A stretch of 64,000 bases of DNA from DATFQI01 sp963831105 (GTDB lineage Bacteria > Actinomycetota > Thermoleophilia > Solirubrobacterales > Solirubrobacteraceae): positions 434,001-498,000 of the forward strand of contig CAWHOS010000009.1 of NCBI GenBank assembly GCA_963831105.1, given 5' to 3'. Positions 1 through 8,256 of the stretch are shown piece after piece. The notes under the pieces were generated by a model. That model did no database searches, had not been told where the DNA came from, and saw only the letters and a program-made list of their open reading frames with translations. The first letter of the stretch is position 1. The number at the start of each line of letters is the position of its first letter. A program made the translations under genes and the position numbers.

Positions 1-485
1 GTCGCCGTGAGGTCGACGATCCCGTGGACGAGCCCGGTCAGCGGCGCGAGCTCGACGGAGCCCTTGACCTCGACGATCTCGGCCTGGCGGCCCGTGCGCT
101 CGAAGTAGGCGCTGGCGATCCGCGGGTACTTGGTCGCCACCCGCATGACGCCGAGCCGGCGCAGGGCCTCGGCCGCGCGGTCCTCGCCGGCGACGGTCGC
201 GAACACCATCCGGCACGGCCCGAAGCCGAGGTCGAGCAGCTCGTAGACGTCGCGCTCGGGGTGCTCGGCGAGCACGTCCTTGCCCGTGATGCCGAGGTCG
301 GCGGCGCCCGCCTCGACGTAGGTCGGCACGTCGGAGGGGCGCATCGTGACCAGCCCGGCGTCCTCGAAGAGCAGCTTGCGGTCGTTCGCGCGCACCTCGG
401 CGGTGTCGATCCCCAGCCGGTCGAGCAGGTCCAGCGTGTCGCCCAGGAGCGCACCGCGCGGGACCGCGATCGTGAGCGCGCTCAC
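1..485 (-). CDS. hisG: ATP phosphoribosyltransferase, catalytic subunit (partial)
   Basis: First step of histidine synthesis: joins ATP and PRPP to give phosphoribosyl-ATP. The N-terminal 161 codons are present and the 3' end runs off the left edge. The protein opens SALTIAVPRGALLGDTLDLL and contains ADLGITGKDVL, both typical of HisG. The start is the GTG at 485, which overlaps the hisZ stop as GTGA (482-485), so translation is coupled. A separate hisZ gene implies the short, HisZ-dependent form of HisG; this is family knowledge, because the C-terminus that would prove it is missing. Confidence 0.93.
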   Translation of the reverse strand, partial: MSALTIAVPRGALLGDTLDLLDRLGIDTAEVRANDRKLLFEDAGLVTMRPSDVPTYVEAGAADLGITGKDVLAEHPERDVYELLDLGFGPCRMVFATVAGEDRAAEALRRLGVMRVATKYPRIASAYFERTGRQAEIVEVKGSVELAPLTGLVHGIVDLTA

Positions 486-1408
486 CGGCCCTCCCCCACG
501 CGCGCGGCGTGCAGCCGCTCGACGTCGAGCGCCCAGCCGCAGGCGGGCAGCGCGCGGCCGAAGCGGCCCAGCAGGTCGTCGTAGCGCCCGCCGCCGCCGA
601 TCGGCGTGCCCAGCGCGGCGTCGTAGACCTCGAACACCGCGCCCGTGTAGTACGACAGCGGCCGGGTCAGGCCGAGGTCGAAGATCATCCGCGCCGCCAC
701 CGGAGCAGGCAGCAGCGCGTGCAGCGCGGCCAGCCCCTCCGCCTCGGGGAAGTCGAGGATCTCGGCCGCACCGCGGCGCTGCGGCAGCTCGAGCAGCTCG
801 GGCGCGCCGAACGCCTCGACCTCGCGCGCGAGCCCGACGTAGTCGCGCGTGACGAGCTCGTGCAGGATCTGCGCCCGCGCGCCGTCGGGCACGCCGAGGC
901 GGTCGAGCAGCCGCGGGTACAGCGACGCGTCGCCGAGGCCGATCCGCCAGTTCTCCAGCCCCGCCGCCTCGAGCGCCTCGCAGAGCACGGTCAGCGCCTC
1001 CGCGGTGCCCTCGGGCCCGGGCGCGCCGACGAGCTCGATCCCGGCCTGCAGCATCTCGCGCGGCTGGCCGCGCTGCGGCTGCACGCTGCGGTAGGCATGC
1101 TGGAAGTAGCAGAAGCGCAGCGGCACCTCGGCGCTCGGGTAGCGCGAGGCCATCACGCGCGCGATCGGGATCGTCATGTCCGAGCGCAGCGCCAGCACGT
1201 CGCCGTGCTCGTCGAAGAGCTTGTAGGCGGGGTCCGCCGCGGCCGCGTCGCCGCGCACGAGCACCTCCTCGTACTCGAGCGCGGGCGTGGCGACCTCGCC
1301 GTAGCCGCGGGCGTCGAGCACCCCGCGGATGCCCTCGGTGATCGCCCGCAGCTCGCGCAGCTCGTCCGGCAGGACGTCGCGCGTGCCCGAGGGGATCCTG
1401 TGGATCAC
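482..1408 (-). CDS. hisZ: ATP phosphoribosyltransferase regulatory subunit
   Basis: HisZ is a catalytically dead relative of histidyl-tRNA synthetase that forms a hetero-octamer with short HisG and carries histidine feedback. The 308-residue protein begins VIHRIPSGTRDVLPDELREL and has the class II core (LRSDMTIPIARVMASRYP; FCYFQHAYRSVQPQRGQPRE; GGGGRYDDLLGRFG). It is too short for a full HisRS and lacks the anticodon-binding domain. The GTG at 1408 overlaps the murA stop by four bases, and the stop overlaps the hisG start. The position between murA and hisG is a mixed but tightly coupled operon. Confidence 0.9.
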   Translation of the reverse strand: MIHRIPSGTRDVLPDELRELRAITEGIRGVLDARGYGEVATPALEYEEVLVRGDAAAADPAYKLFDEHGDVLALRSDMTIPIARVMASRYPSAEVPLRFCYFQHAYRSVQPQRGQPREMLQAGIELVGAPGPEGTAEALTVLCEALEAAGLENWRIGLGDASLYPRLLDRLGVPDGARAQILHELVTRDYVGLAREVEAFGAPELLELPQRRGAAEILDFPEAEGLAALHALLPAPVAARMIFDLGLTRPLSYYTGAVFEVYDAALGTPIGGGGRYDDLLGRFGRALPACGWALDVERLHAARVGEGR

Positions 1409-2691
1409 GCCGCCGCGCGCTCGATGTTCGCGCCGAGCTCTCGCAGGCGCTCGTCGATCCGCTCGTAGCCGCGGTCGATCTGGCGCACGTTGTGGATCTC
1501 GCTGCGGCCCTCGGCGCACAGGGCGGCGATCAGCTTCGCCATCCCGGCCCGGATGTCCGGCGAGGACAGGCGCTGGCCGCGCAGCTTGCGCGGGCCGATG
1601 ATGATCGCCCGGTGGGGGTCGCAGATCGTGATCTCGGCGCCCATCGTGATCAGCTCGTCCACGAAGAACAGCCGGTTCTCGAACATCTTCTCGAAGATCA
1701 GCACGGAGCCGTCCGCCTGGGTGGCGAGCGCCACCGCGATGCTCGTGAGGTCGGCCGGGAAGGCCGGCCACGGCCCGTCCTCGATCTTGGACTGGTAGTC
1801 GCCGGCGTCGCGCTCGACGCGGAGCTCCTGGCCGCCCGGGACGAAGCAGTCGCCGTCGGTCATCTCGCTGCGCAGCCCGAGCCGCTGGAAGGCGAGCCGG
1901 ATCATCCGCAGGTCGTCGGCGACACAGCCCTTGATCGTCAGCTCCCCGCCCGTGACGCCCGCGAGCGCCATGAACGAGCCGATCTCGATGTGGTCGGGCG
2001 ACACGGAGTGCTCGCAGCCGCCGAGCTCGGAGAGGCCGTGGACGGTCATGACGTTGGAGCCGATCCCCTCGACCGCGGCGCCCATCTTCACGAGCATGCG
2101 CGCGAGGTCCTGGACGTGCGGCTCGGAGGCGGCGTTGCGGATCGTGGTCGTGCCGTCGATCAGCGCGGCCGCCATCAGCGCGTTCTCCGTGCCCATCACG
2201 GACGGCTCGTCCATGAAGAAGTCGCACGCCTGCAGGCCGCCGTCGGGCGCGCGGATGTCGATGTCGCGTCCGTGCTCGACGGTCGCGCCGAGCGCGCGGA
2301 AGGCGTCCAGGTGCGGATCGAGGCGGCGGCGGCCGATCACGTCGCCTCCGGGCGGCGGCATCAGCGCCGCGCCGAAGCGCGTCAGCAGCGGGCCGGCGAC
2401 CAGGAACGAGGCGCGGATCGGCTCGGCGAGCGCCGTGTCGGCCGCGGTCTTGCCGGCCCCGTCGCCGCGCAGGGCGACGGTGTTCTCCCCGCGCTGCTCG
2501 ACGCGCACGCCGAGATCGGCGAGCAGCGCGAGCATGGCCTCGACGTCCCGGATGATCGGGACGTTGTGCAGCACGATCTCCTCGGAGGTGAGGAGGCTGC
2601 AGGCCAGCAGCGGGAGCGCTGCGTTCTTGTTGCCGGCGGGCACGATCGTGCCGGAGAGCGGCACCCCGCCTTCGATGACGAACTTGTCCAC
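1405..2691 (-). CDS. murA: UDP-N-acetylglucosamine 1-carboxyvinyltransferase
   Basis: Cytoplasmic first committed step of peptidoglycan synthesis: transfers enolpyruvate from PEP to UDP-GlcNAc. Full length at 428 residues. N-terminal substrate motif PAGNKNAALPLLA lies at about 18-30. The active-site loop reads PPGGDVIGRRRLDPH, so the residue that is Cys115 in E. coli is Asp117 here. Asp at this site is known from mycobacteria and chlamydiae and gives insensitivity to fosfomycin; applying that here is inference. The start is the GTG at 2691, with TAAGTT 10-15 bases upstream. First gene of the murA-hisZ-hisG operon. Confidence 0.96.
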   Translation of the reverse strand: MDKFVIEGGVPLSGTIVPAGNKNAALPLLACSLLTSEEIVLHNVPIIRDVEAMLALLADLGVRVEQRGENTVALRGDGAGKTAADTALAEPIRASFLVAGPLLTRFGAALMPPPGGDVIGRRRLDPHLDAFRALGATVEHGRDIDIRAPDGGLQACDFFMDEPSVMGTENALMAAALIDGTTTIRNAASEPHVQDLARMLVKMGAAVEGIGSNVMTVHGLSELGGCEHSVSPDHIEIGSFMALAGVTGGELTIKGCVADDLRMIRLAFQRLGLRSEMTDGDCFVPGGQELRVERDAGDYQSKIEDGPWPAFPADLTSIAVALATQADGSVLIFEKMFENRLFFVDELITMGAEITICDPHRAIIIGPRKLRGQRLSSPDIRAGMAKLIAALCAEGRSEIHNVRQIDRGYERIDERLRELGANIERAAA

Positions 2692-2712
2692 GGGGCGGCT
2701 AACTTAACAGGG
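2692..2712. promoter_or_regulatory. 21-bp divergent promoter region murA / HD protein
   Basis: Only 21 bases separate the murA GTG from the GTG of the HD-domain gene. The AT-rich core holds TAACTT (2700-2705, 8-13 bases before the plus-strand start) and, on the other strand, TAAGTT (10-15 bases before murA). There is no room for leaders or Shine-Dalgarno sites, so both mRNAs are probably leaderless or nearly so. Confidence 0.55.
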
Positions 2713-3303
2713 GTGTCGGAGCCCCTGGATCGCGAGCAGGCCTGGGATCTCGTCCGCGAATGGACGGCCTCGGAGTCGCTCCGCCGCCACATGCTCGCGG
2801 TCGAGGCCGCGATGCGCGCCTACGCGCCGAAGTTCGGCGGCGATGTGGAGCAGTGGGGCATGGTCGGGCTGCTGCACGACCTCGACTACGAGCGCCATCC
2901 CGACCTGGAGACCGGCCACCCCCGGATCGCCCTGAAGGAGCTGGAAGCGCGCGGTTTCTCGGCCGAGTTCGTGCGCGCGGTCGCCTCGCACGCCGACTTC
3001 CTCGGCGTCTCGCGCGACAGCCCGCTGGAGAAGACGCTGTTCGCGGTCGACGAGCTGTGCGGCTTCCTGATGGCGTGCGCGTACGTGCGCCCGCAGGGGA
3101 TCCACGGCATGACGCCCAAGTCGGTCAAGAAGAAGATGAAGACGCCCGCGTTCGCGGCGGCGATCGACCGCGACGAGCTCCGCCACGGCGCCGAGCAGCT
3201 CGGCGTCGACTTCGACGAGCACCTCGCGTTCGTGATCGCGGCGCTCGAGGAGCGCTCGGGCGAGCTGGCGCTCGACGGGGCGGAGCCCGCGCCATCCGCG
3301 TAG
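2713..3303 (+). CDS. HD-domain phosphohydrolase
   Basis: Predicted metal-dependent phosphohydrolase of 196 residues; substrate unknown. HD-type metal ligands are visible: the His in RRHMLAVE (about 30), the HD pair in GLLHDLDYERHPD (about 60) and the His in ASHADFLG (about 98). The C-terminal part is helical and Lys-rich around MTPKSVKKKMKTPAF. The GTG at 2713 was chosen because it follows the promoter core by eight bases and keeps clear of murA. It is followed after 10 bases by the dehydrogenase at 3314. Small stand-alone HD proteins of this layout are common and mostly uncharacterised. Confidence 0.85.
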   Translation: MSEPLDREQAWDLVREWTASESLRRHMLAVEAAMRAYAPKFGGDVEQWGMVGLLHDLDYERHPDLETGHPRIALKELEARGFSAEFVRAVASHADFLGVSRDSPLEKTLFAVDELCGFLMACAYVRPQGIHGMTPKSVKKKMKTPAFAAAIDRDELRHGAEQLGVDFDEHLAFVIAALEERSGELALDGAEPAPSA

Positions 3304-3306
3304 GCT
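3301..3306 (+). promoter_or_regulatory. possible minus-10 hexamer TAGGCT
   Basis: TAGGCT ends eight bases before the ATG of the dehydrogenase. Its TAG is also the stop codon of the HD gene, so it could be coincidence inside an operon. It matches the hexamers found at the same distance before several other genes in the window, and no Shine-Dalgarno is present. Confidence 0.35.
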
Positions 3307-3313
3307 GCGGGCG

Positions 3314-4423
3314 ATGGCGCCACTGAAGATCATCGTCCTCGAGGGCGACGAGACGGGCCAGGAGCTGCTCGAGCAGTCCGTGCGCGTGCTCGACCCCTCG
3401 CTGCTCGGCATCGAGCTCGAGCTCGAGCACTACGACCTCTCGCTCGAGAAGCGGCGCGAGACCGGCAACGAGATCGTCCACGAGGCCGCGCGCGCGATGC
3501 GCGAGGCGGGCTTCGGCCTCAAGGCCGCGACGATCACGCCGGAGGGCAAGGACGACGTCGGCTCCCCCAACCGCATCCTGCGCGAGGAGGTCGACGGCAA
3601 GGTGATCGTCCGCACCGGTCGCCGGATCCCGGGCGTGATCGGGCCGGTCTCGGGCGTGCACCACCCGATCTCCGTCGTGCGCATGGCGGTCGAGGACGCC
3701 TACGGCGCCAAGCAGTGGCGCGAGGGCGACGAGGGGGCCGACGACGAGCAGGCCTTCCGCACCGAGAAGGTCACCCGCTCCACCTGCCGCGCCGTCGCCG
3801 AGTACAGCTTCCGCACCGCCGAGCGCATGGGCGGCGAGACGCGCGTCTACGGCGGCCCGAAGTGGACCGTCTCGCCGGTCTACGAGGGCATGCTCAAGGA
3901 GGAGCTCGACGCCGCCGCCGAGCGCCATCCCGACGTCCCGTACGTGCCCGTCCTGATCGACGCGACCTACGCCGGCCTGCTGACGGGCGCGACGGACACG
4001 CCGCTGGTGATCCCGGCGCTGAACCGCGACGGCGACTGCCTGTCGGACCTCGTGCTGCCGATGTTCGGCTCGATCGCGGGCGCCGAGTCGATCCTGCTGG
4101 CCTTCGACGACGACTACGCCGTCGAGGTGGCGATGGCCGAGGCGCCGCACGGCACCGCGCCCTCGCTGCTGGGCAAGGACCTCGCCAACCCGATGGCGAT
4201 GCTGCTGGCCTGCGGCGCGCTGCTGCAGTACGCCGCCGGCAAGGGCCACGAAGGCGCCGAGCGCGCCTCGCGCGCGGTCTATGAGAGCGTGCTCGAGACG
4301 ACCGCCGGCGGGGTCAAGACGATCGATCTCGGAGGCCACACGGGCACCACCGAGTTCACCGACGCGGTCGTCGAGAAGATCCGCACCAAGGTCGACATCT
4401 GGTCGACGCTCGGCTCGCGCTGA
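3314..4423 (+). CDS. isocitrate/isopropylmalate dehydrogenase family protein
   Basis: NAD(P)-dependent beta-decarboxylating dehydrogenase, 369 residues. The nucleotide-side motif EAPHGTAPSLLGKDLANPMA is intact and close to isocitrate dehydrogenase. The aspartates of the metal site are expected in DGDCLSDLVLPMFG. The substrate loop GSPNRILREEVDGKVIVRTG is neither the classic LeuB nor the classic Icd form, so the substrate (isocitrate, homoisocitrate, tartrate or other) stays open. A clear LeuB is encoded at 24998-26029, which argues against a leucine role here. ATG at 3314 with no evident Shine-Dalgarno. Confidence 0.82.
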   Translation: MAPLKIIVLEGDETGQELLEQSVRVLDPSLLGIELELEHYDLSLEKRRETGNEIVHEAARAMREAGFGLKAATITPEGKDDVGSPNRILREEVDGKVIVRTGRRIPGVIGPVSGVHHPISVVRMAVEDAYGAKQWREGDEGADDEQAFRTEKVTRSTCRAVAEYSFRTAERMGGETRVYGGPKWTVSPVYEGMLKEELDAAAERHPDVPYVPVLIDATYAGLLTGATDTPLVIPALNRDGDCLSDLVLPMFGSIAGAESILLAFDDDYAVEVAMAEAPHGTAPSLLGKDLANPMAMLLACGALLQYAAGKGHEGAERASRAVYESVLETTAGGVKTIDLGGHTGTTEFTDAVVEKIRTKVDIWSTLGSR

Positions 4424-4450
4424 GCCCGCGGACCGGCCCCGAAACGGGGA

Positions 4451-4480
4451 TGCAAGATCGCTTGCAGAACGGACGTTCTG
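4451..4480 (+). terminator. two adjacent hairpins after the dehydrogenase
   Basis: TGCAAG (4451-4456) pairs with CTTGCA (4461-4466), and CAGAACG (4465-4471) pairs with CGTTCTG (4474-4480). The second stem starts inside the first, so the two are alternatives or stack. They begin 28 bases after the stop codon. No T-run follows, so the termination role is inferred from position. Confidence 0.4.
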
Positions 4481-4576
4481 GAGGCTCGGCGCAGAGCCAA
4501 ATCGGGCTGATCTCGGGGCGCGGCGAGCCCGGAAATTGCGGTTTCCGTCCGACCGCGGTCGTAGCTTTCCGAACAC

Positions 4577-4921
4577 ATGTTCCCCCCGCTGACCGCATCC
4601 CGCCGCCCGCAGAAGCGCTCCTTCGGAGCACTGGTGCGCGACGCCGTGGACACGGCGCTGGCGTTCGCCACGCTGGGTGAGGCAACGTCGCAGGGCTTCT
4701 TGGCTGGGCCCGCCGCGACACCGTCGGAGGCCGCTCGTGAACGGCCTGCGACCACCGCCCCCAGCACCGAGCACCCGCATCGCCGGCAGATCGGTCGCAC
4801 CCCGCGCAGGCGCCGCCCAGGAGAGTCGGCGCCCCGCGCACAGGTCTGCGTCACGCCGGTTCATCGCCCGGCACACCGCAGCCGCCCCGAGAGCCGGAAG
4901 ACGTCGAGTCCGGCCTCCTAG
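4577..4921 (+). CDS. possible small protein, unknown
   Basis: A 114-residue reading frame in the 689-base gap between the dehydrogenase and the GNAT gene. Its first 45 residues (FGALVRDAVDTALAFATLGE) look protein-like and helical; the rest is Arg/Pro/Ala-rich and could be chance. TAGCTT (4562-4567) sits 10-15 bases before the ATG, matching the leaderless promoter pattern of the region. No family is recognised and there is no Shine-Dalgarno. The remainder of the gap holds only hairpins (4451-4480, 5001-5024). Confidence 0.3.
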   Translation: MFPPLTASRRPQKRSFGALVRDAVDTALAFATLGEATSQGFLAGPAATPSEAARERPATTAPSTEHPHRRQIGRTPRRRRPGESAPRAQVCVTPVHRPAHRSRPESRKTSSPAS

Positions 4922-5000
4922 GTCGCCGCCCGCCGGCCGGGAGAGACTGGGAGGTCTCCCGAGAGCCGGCTGGGCGAGCGCCCGAGCTTCAACCGCCCTC

Positions 5001-5024
5001 GGGCCGCCCCTTGCGGGGCGGCCC
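5001..5024. terminator. strong GC hairpin before the GNAT gene
   Basis: GGGCCGCCCC (5001-5010) pairs perfectly with GGGGCGGCCC (5015-5024) around the loop TTGC. It ends 88 bases before the GNAT start. There is no T-tract on either strand, so it may be a terminator of upstream transcription or only a structured repeat. Confidence 0.4.
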
Positions 5025-5112
5025 GCGAGCGCAGGCCGCCGGCAGCGCGCTCGTCGCCACCCAGCGGCGCGCGCCGGCCTTGCCGCGGCCGTCGCGCGGG
5101 TAGCCTCGGGCC

Positions 5113-5646
5113 ATGGCGGGGAGCGTCGAGACGGAGCGGCTCCGCCTGGAGCGGTGGGACCGACGCGAGCACGCGCCCGGGCTCGCGGCCGTCAACGCCG
5201 ATCCCGAGGTCATGCGCTTCATCACCGGGGGCGGGACCATGACGCGGGTGGAATCGCAGGTGCAGTCCGACCGGATCGCCGAGCACTGGCGCACCTACGG
5301 CTTCGGCCTGTGGGCCGTGATCGAGCCGGCGAGCGGGCGGATGATCGGGTTCGCCGGCCTCAGCCATCCGCTCTGGCTGCCCGGCTGGGAGCGCACGGTC
5401 GAGGTCGGGTGGCGGTTCGCCCGGGAGGCCTGGGGCAGCGGCTACGCCACGGAGGCCGGCCGCGCCGGCCTGGCGTACGGCTTCGAGCGCATCGGCCTCG
5501 CGGAGATCGTCTCCCTGATCCACCCGGACAACGAGCGCTCGCTCGCCGTCGCCGGCCGCCTCGGGATGGAGCTCACCGAGCGCATCCCGCACCCCCAGCG
5601 CCCGCACGACCTCACCGTCCACGTCGCCCGCGCGCCCGCCGCCTGA
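5113..5646 (+). CDS. GNAT-family N-acetyltransferase (RimJ/RimL type)
   Basis: Acetyl-CoA-dependent acetyltransferase, 177 residues. It starts ETERLRLERWDRREHAPGLA, as in RimJ/RimL-like enzymes. The acetyl-CoA loop region is FAREAWGSGYATEAGRAGL, and the C-terminal IHPDNERSLAVAGRLGME is a conserved motif of the family. The acceptor (ribosomal protein, small amine or antibiotic) cannot be read from sequence. TAGCCT (5101-5106) lies 7-12 bases before the ATG with no Shine-Dalgarno, suggesting its own leaderless promoter. It is convergent with the RTX gene, with a long palindrome between them. Confidence 0.88.
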   Translation: MAGSVETERLRLERWDRREHAPGLAAVNADPEVMRFITGGGTMTRVESQVQSDRIAEHWRTYGFGLWAVIEPASGRMIGFAGLSHPLWLPGWERTVEVGWRFAREAWGSGYATEAGRAGLAYGFERIGLAEIVSLIHPDNERSLAVAGRLGMELTERIPHPQRPHDLTVHVARAPAA

Positions 5647-5672
5647 GGGACCCGGCGCCGGCCGCCTCGCGC

Positions 5673-5719
5673 TCGAGTCCGGAGTTGTTCGGCCTCAGGC
5701 CGAGTAACTCCGGACTCGA
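5673..5719. terminator. bidirectional terminator, repeat copy 1
   Basis: A near-perfect inverted repeat of 47 bases. The left arm holds GAGTTGTTCGGCCT (5682-5695 region), the right arm AGGCCGAGTAACTC, extended outward by TCGAGTCCG and CGGACTCGA. It lies between the convergent GNAT and RTX genes. A related palindrome with the same core occurs between two other convergent genes at 61180-61208. Confidence 0.7.
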
Positions 5720-5732
5720 AGCACAGCGGCGG

Positions 5733-8099
5733 TCAGCAGCCGACGGACTTCGCGGCGCCCGGCGGCAGGCACCGGGTGCCGATGCTCGGCGTCTTCTTCT
5801 TGGCGACCGTGAGGGTCTTCACGGCTCCGATGAACGCGCCGGGCTTGGTCACCGTCACGGTCAGGCGGGTGCCGGTGGCGAGCTTCTTGTTGACCCACTT
5901 GGAGAGGTTGACGGTGCCGAAGGCGTTCTTCTTCGTGAACGACTTCGCCGGGCACTTCTTCCCCTTCGGCGCCGTGCAGGTGGCCGAGACGGTCGAGCCG
6001 ATCGGGACCGCCTTGATCTGCAGCTTGTTGAACTTCGTGAAGGCCGCCGTCGACTTGCGGAAGGCGAAGCCGAAGATGACGAGGATGCGCTCGGGGTCGC
6101 GCTGCTGGACGACCGCCGGCGCGCCGCCGCCCGCGGGGACGCCGCCGGTCCGTGCACCGCCGCCGGTCGGCGCGCCCCCGCCCTGCTGTGCGCCGCCGCC
6201 GGTCGCGGGCGCGGCCGGGAGCTCGCAGTCCGTGCGGGAGTCGGCCGGGTCGGTGAGCGCGGTGTCGGAGTCCGTGCCGCAGTCGACGGCGTCGACGGCC
6301 CCGTCGCGCGCCTCGATCGTGTCGGCGCCGCCGCCGCCGCGGACCTGGTCCGAGCCGCCGAGGCCGTCGACCGCGTCGTCGCCGAGGCCGCCGTCGAGCA
6401 CGTCGGCACCGTCGCCGCCCGTGATCTCGTCGTCGCCGTTGCCGCCCTGGACCGTGCCGCCGCCGTTCGGCGCGAAGAGCTCGTCGTCGCCGCTGTTGCC
6501 GATCAGCTCCACGCCGGCGGCCGCCGTCGCGGTCAGGCGGTCGGCGCCCGAGCCGCCGGCGACGATCTCGAAGTCCGGCGCGAGCACGTCATTCTCGCCC
6601 GCCGCACCGTCGTTGACGATCCCGTCGATGGAGACCTCGACCGGCTGCGAGCTCGCGCGCTCCTCGTAGGAGACCTCGTCGAGTCCGGGTCCGCCGGCCA
6701 GGTCGTCCCGGCCCAGACCGCCCTGGACGGAGTCGTCGCCGTCGCCGCCCTGGATGCGGTTGGCGCCGCCGTCGCCGATCAGCACGTCGGGGCCGCTGCC
6801 GCCGGTGACGTTCTCCGTGGCGATGCTGTCGCGGGCGCCGGGCACGCCGTCGTTCGGCCCGCCGTCGTCCTTGGCGGCGCCGCTGTTGAGCGTCACCGCG
6901 ACGGCGTCTGCGACCGGGTACAGCGCGGTGTCGGTGCCGCCCTGCCCGTTGACGACGTCGGACCCGGCAGCGCCGACGAGCGTGTCGTCGGAGGCGCCGC
7001 CCGTGAGCGTGTCGTTGCCGAGCGCGCCCTCGAGCCGCACCGGGTTGCCGGCCGGATAGCCGCTCGTCAGCGCGTCGGCTCCGGCCCCGCCGCGGACCGC
7101 CTCGAAGGCGAAGGTGCGGTCGAACTCGCCGGAGGAGCCGTTCTTGAAGGAGCCGGACGAGTCCAGCGTGACCGTGACCGCCGCGGCGTGATCGCCGTAA
7201 TCGACCGTGTCGGTCCCGTCCTCGCCGTCGAGCGAGTCCTGGCCGAGGCCGCCGCGGATCACGTCGTCGCCGCCGCGCCCGGAGATCGTGTTGAAGACAC
7301 CGTCACCCGTGAGCACGTCGGCCTGGGCGCTGCCGATCACGCTCTCCATCCCGGCCAGGGTCTCGCGGCTGCCGGCCGAGCCGTCCTCCGGCCCGCCGTC
7401 GTCGCCTGGCGTGCCGTCGCCGAGCGACACGGTCACGCCGTTGCGGCGACCATCGTCATAGGAGACCGTGTCGGTGTCCGCGCCCCCCTCGATGAGGTTG
7501 TCGTCGCCGCCGCCGGGCGTCAGCGTGTCATCGCCCTCGTCGCCCGACAGGATGTCGGACCCCTCCTGCCCGAACAGCCGGTCCTGCCCGGCGCCGCCGC
7601 GCAGCACGTCGTTGCCGAAGCTCCCGACCAGCAGGTCGTCGCCGTCCCCGCCCGAGAGCGCCATCGTCACGGGCACGTCGAAGCTGAAACGACAGCTCAA
7701 CCGGCCGCACTCCGCGACGTCGTGCTGCACCGTGTCGTCGCCCGGCCCGGTCGAGACGACGACGGCCGGCACGGGCGTCGTGGCGGTCACCGAGCACACG
7801 ATCGGCGTGCCCGACGGCTGCGAGCCGGTCGGCGAGCAGCCTCCGGCCCGGACGTCGACCGAGTCCTGGGGGTCCGTGAACGCGTAGGTCGGGTCGCACG
7901 CCACCAGGAGAGAGCAGCGGCTCGGCTCGTCGTAGTTCACGACCAGCGCGTTGTTCACGCCGGCGGCGGTGCTCTGCCACACGAGCTCGCCGGCTCGGTT
8001 GCGATCGAGCGATGCGGCACTGGCCTCGCCCGCGAGGGCGAGCAGCAGGATCAGCACGGCGGGCGCAAGGCCTCGCCGGCCACGACAGAGAACGAGCAT
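5733..8099 (-). CDS. secreted RTX (calcium-binding nonapeptide repeat) protein
   Basis: Predicted exported protein of 788 residues. The signal peptide is about residues 1-28 (APAVLILLLALAGEASA). Many glycine-aspartate nonapeptide repeats run from about 150 to 630 (for example GGDGDDLLVGSFGNDVLRGG); each is expected to form a calcium-binding turn of a beta-roll. A Gly/Ala/Pro linker (about 635-665) leads to a C-terminal Lys-rich domain of about 110 residues with paired cysteines. No enzymatic domain or type I secretion operon is seen. The start has AAAGGA six bases upstream. Function beyond surface or adhesive roles is unknown. Confidence 0.88.
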   Translation of the reverse strand: MLVLCRGRRGLAPAVLILLLALAGEASAASLDRNRAGELVWQSTAAGVNNALVVNYDEPSRCSLLVACDPTYAFTDPQDSVDVRAGGCSPTGSQPSGTPIVCSVTATTPVPAVVVSTGPGDDTVQHDVAECGRLSCRFSFDVPVTMALSGGDGDDLLVGSFGNDVLRGGAGQDRLFGQEGSDILSGDEGDDTLTPGGGDDNLIEGGADTDTVSYDDGRRNGVTVSLGDGTPGDDGGPEDGSAGSRETLAGMESVIGSAQADVLTGDGVFNTISGRGGDDVIRGGLGQDSLDGEDGTDTVDYGDHAAAVTVTLDSSGSFKNGSSGEFDRTFAFEAVRGGAGADALTSGYPAGNPVRLEGALGNDTLTGGASDDTLVGAAGSDVVNGQGGTDTALYPVADAVAVTLNSGAAKDDGGPNDGVPGARDSIATENVTGGSGPDVLIGDGGANRIQGGDGDDSVQGGLGRDDLAGGPGLDEVSYEERASSQPVEVSIDGIVNDGAAGENDVLAPDFEIVAGGSGADRLTATAAAGVELIGNSGDDELFAPNGGGTVQGGNGDDEITGGDGADVLDGGLGDDAVDGLGGSDQVRGGGGADTIEARDGAVDAVDCGTDSDTALTDPADSRTDCELPAAPATGGGAQQGGGAPTGGGARTGGVPAGGGAPAVVQQRDPERILVIFGFAFRKSTAAFTKFNKLQIKAVPIGSTVSATCTAPKGKKCPAKSFTKKNAFGTVNLSKWVNKKLATGTRLTVTVTKPGAFIGAVKTLTVAKKKTPSIGTRCLPPGAAKSVGC

Positions 8100-8112
8100 C
8101 AGCAGTTCCTTT

Positions 8113-8129
8113 ACGCCGGAGGTCGGCGT
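8113..8129 (-). promoter_or_regulatory. inverted repeat in the RTX gene leader
   Basis: ACGCCG (8113-8118) pairs with CGGCGT (8124-8129). It lies just upstream of the Shine-Dalgarno-like AAAGGA of the RTX gene, and TATACG (8127-8132 on the minus strand) overlaps its outer arm as a possible minus-10. It could be an operator or a leader hairpin. Nothing else is seen in 8100-8221. Confidence 0.3.
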
Positions 8130-8221
8130 ATAGAGCGCTCACGGGCGCGCGCTGATACGCCGGCCCCGCGCGACGGCGGCACCGACGACACGAGCAGTCC
8201 GGCTTCCCGCCCTTAACGACG

Positions 8222-8246
8222 ACGAGCCGCCCGGTGGGCGGCTCGT
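8222..8246 (-). terminator. rrn operon terminator
   Basis: ACGAGCCGCCC (8222-8232) pairs perfectly with GGGCGGCTCGT (8236-8246) around a three-base loop. It starts about ten bases past the 3' end of the 5S gene. No long T-run follows. Confidence 0.75.
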
Positions 8247-8256
8247 TAGTGAAGAA

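Noticed and set aside
482..1408. Histidyl-tRNA synthetase (hisS)
   Set aside because: Too short, no anticodon-binding domain, and directly coupled to hisG; HisZ fits better.
3314..4423. Second 3-isopropylmalate dehydrogenase
   Set aside because: The substrate loop differs from LeuB, and a canonical LeuB is encoded at 24998-26029.
4677..8216. Plus-strand open frame of about 1180 codons opposite the RTX gene
   Set aside because: Composition is Arg/Ala/Gly-rich with no family motif; it is the antisense shadow of a GC-rich gene whose minus-strand frame has a signal peptide and clear repeats.
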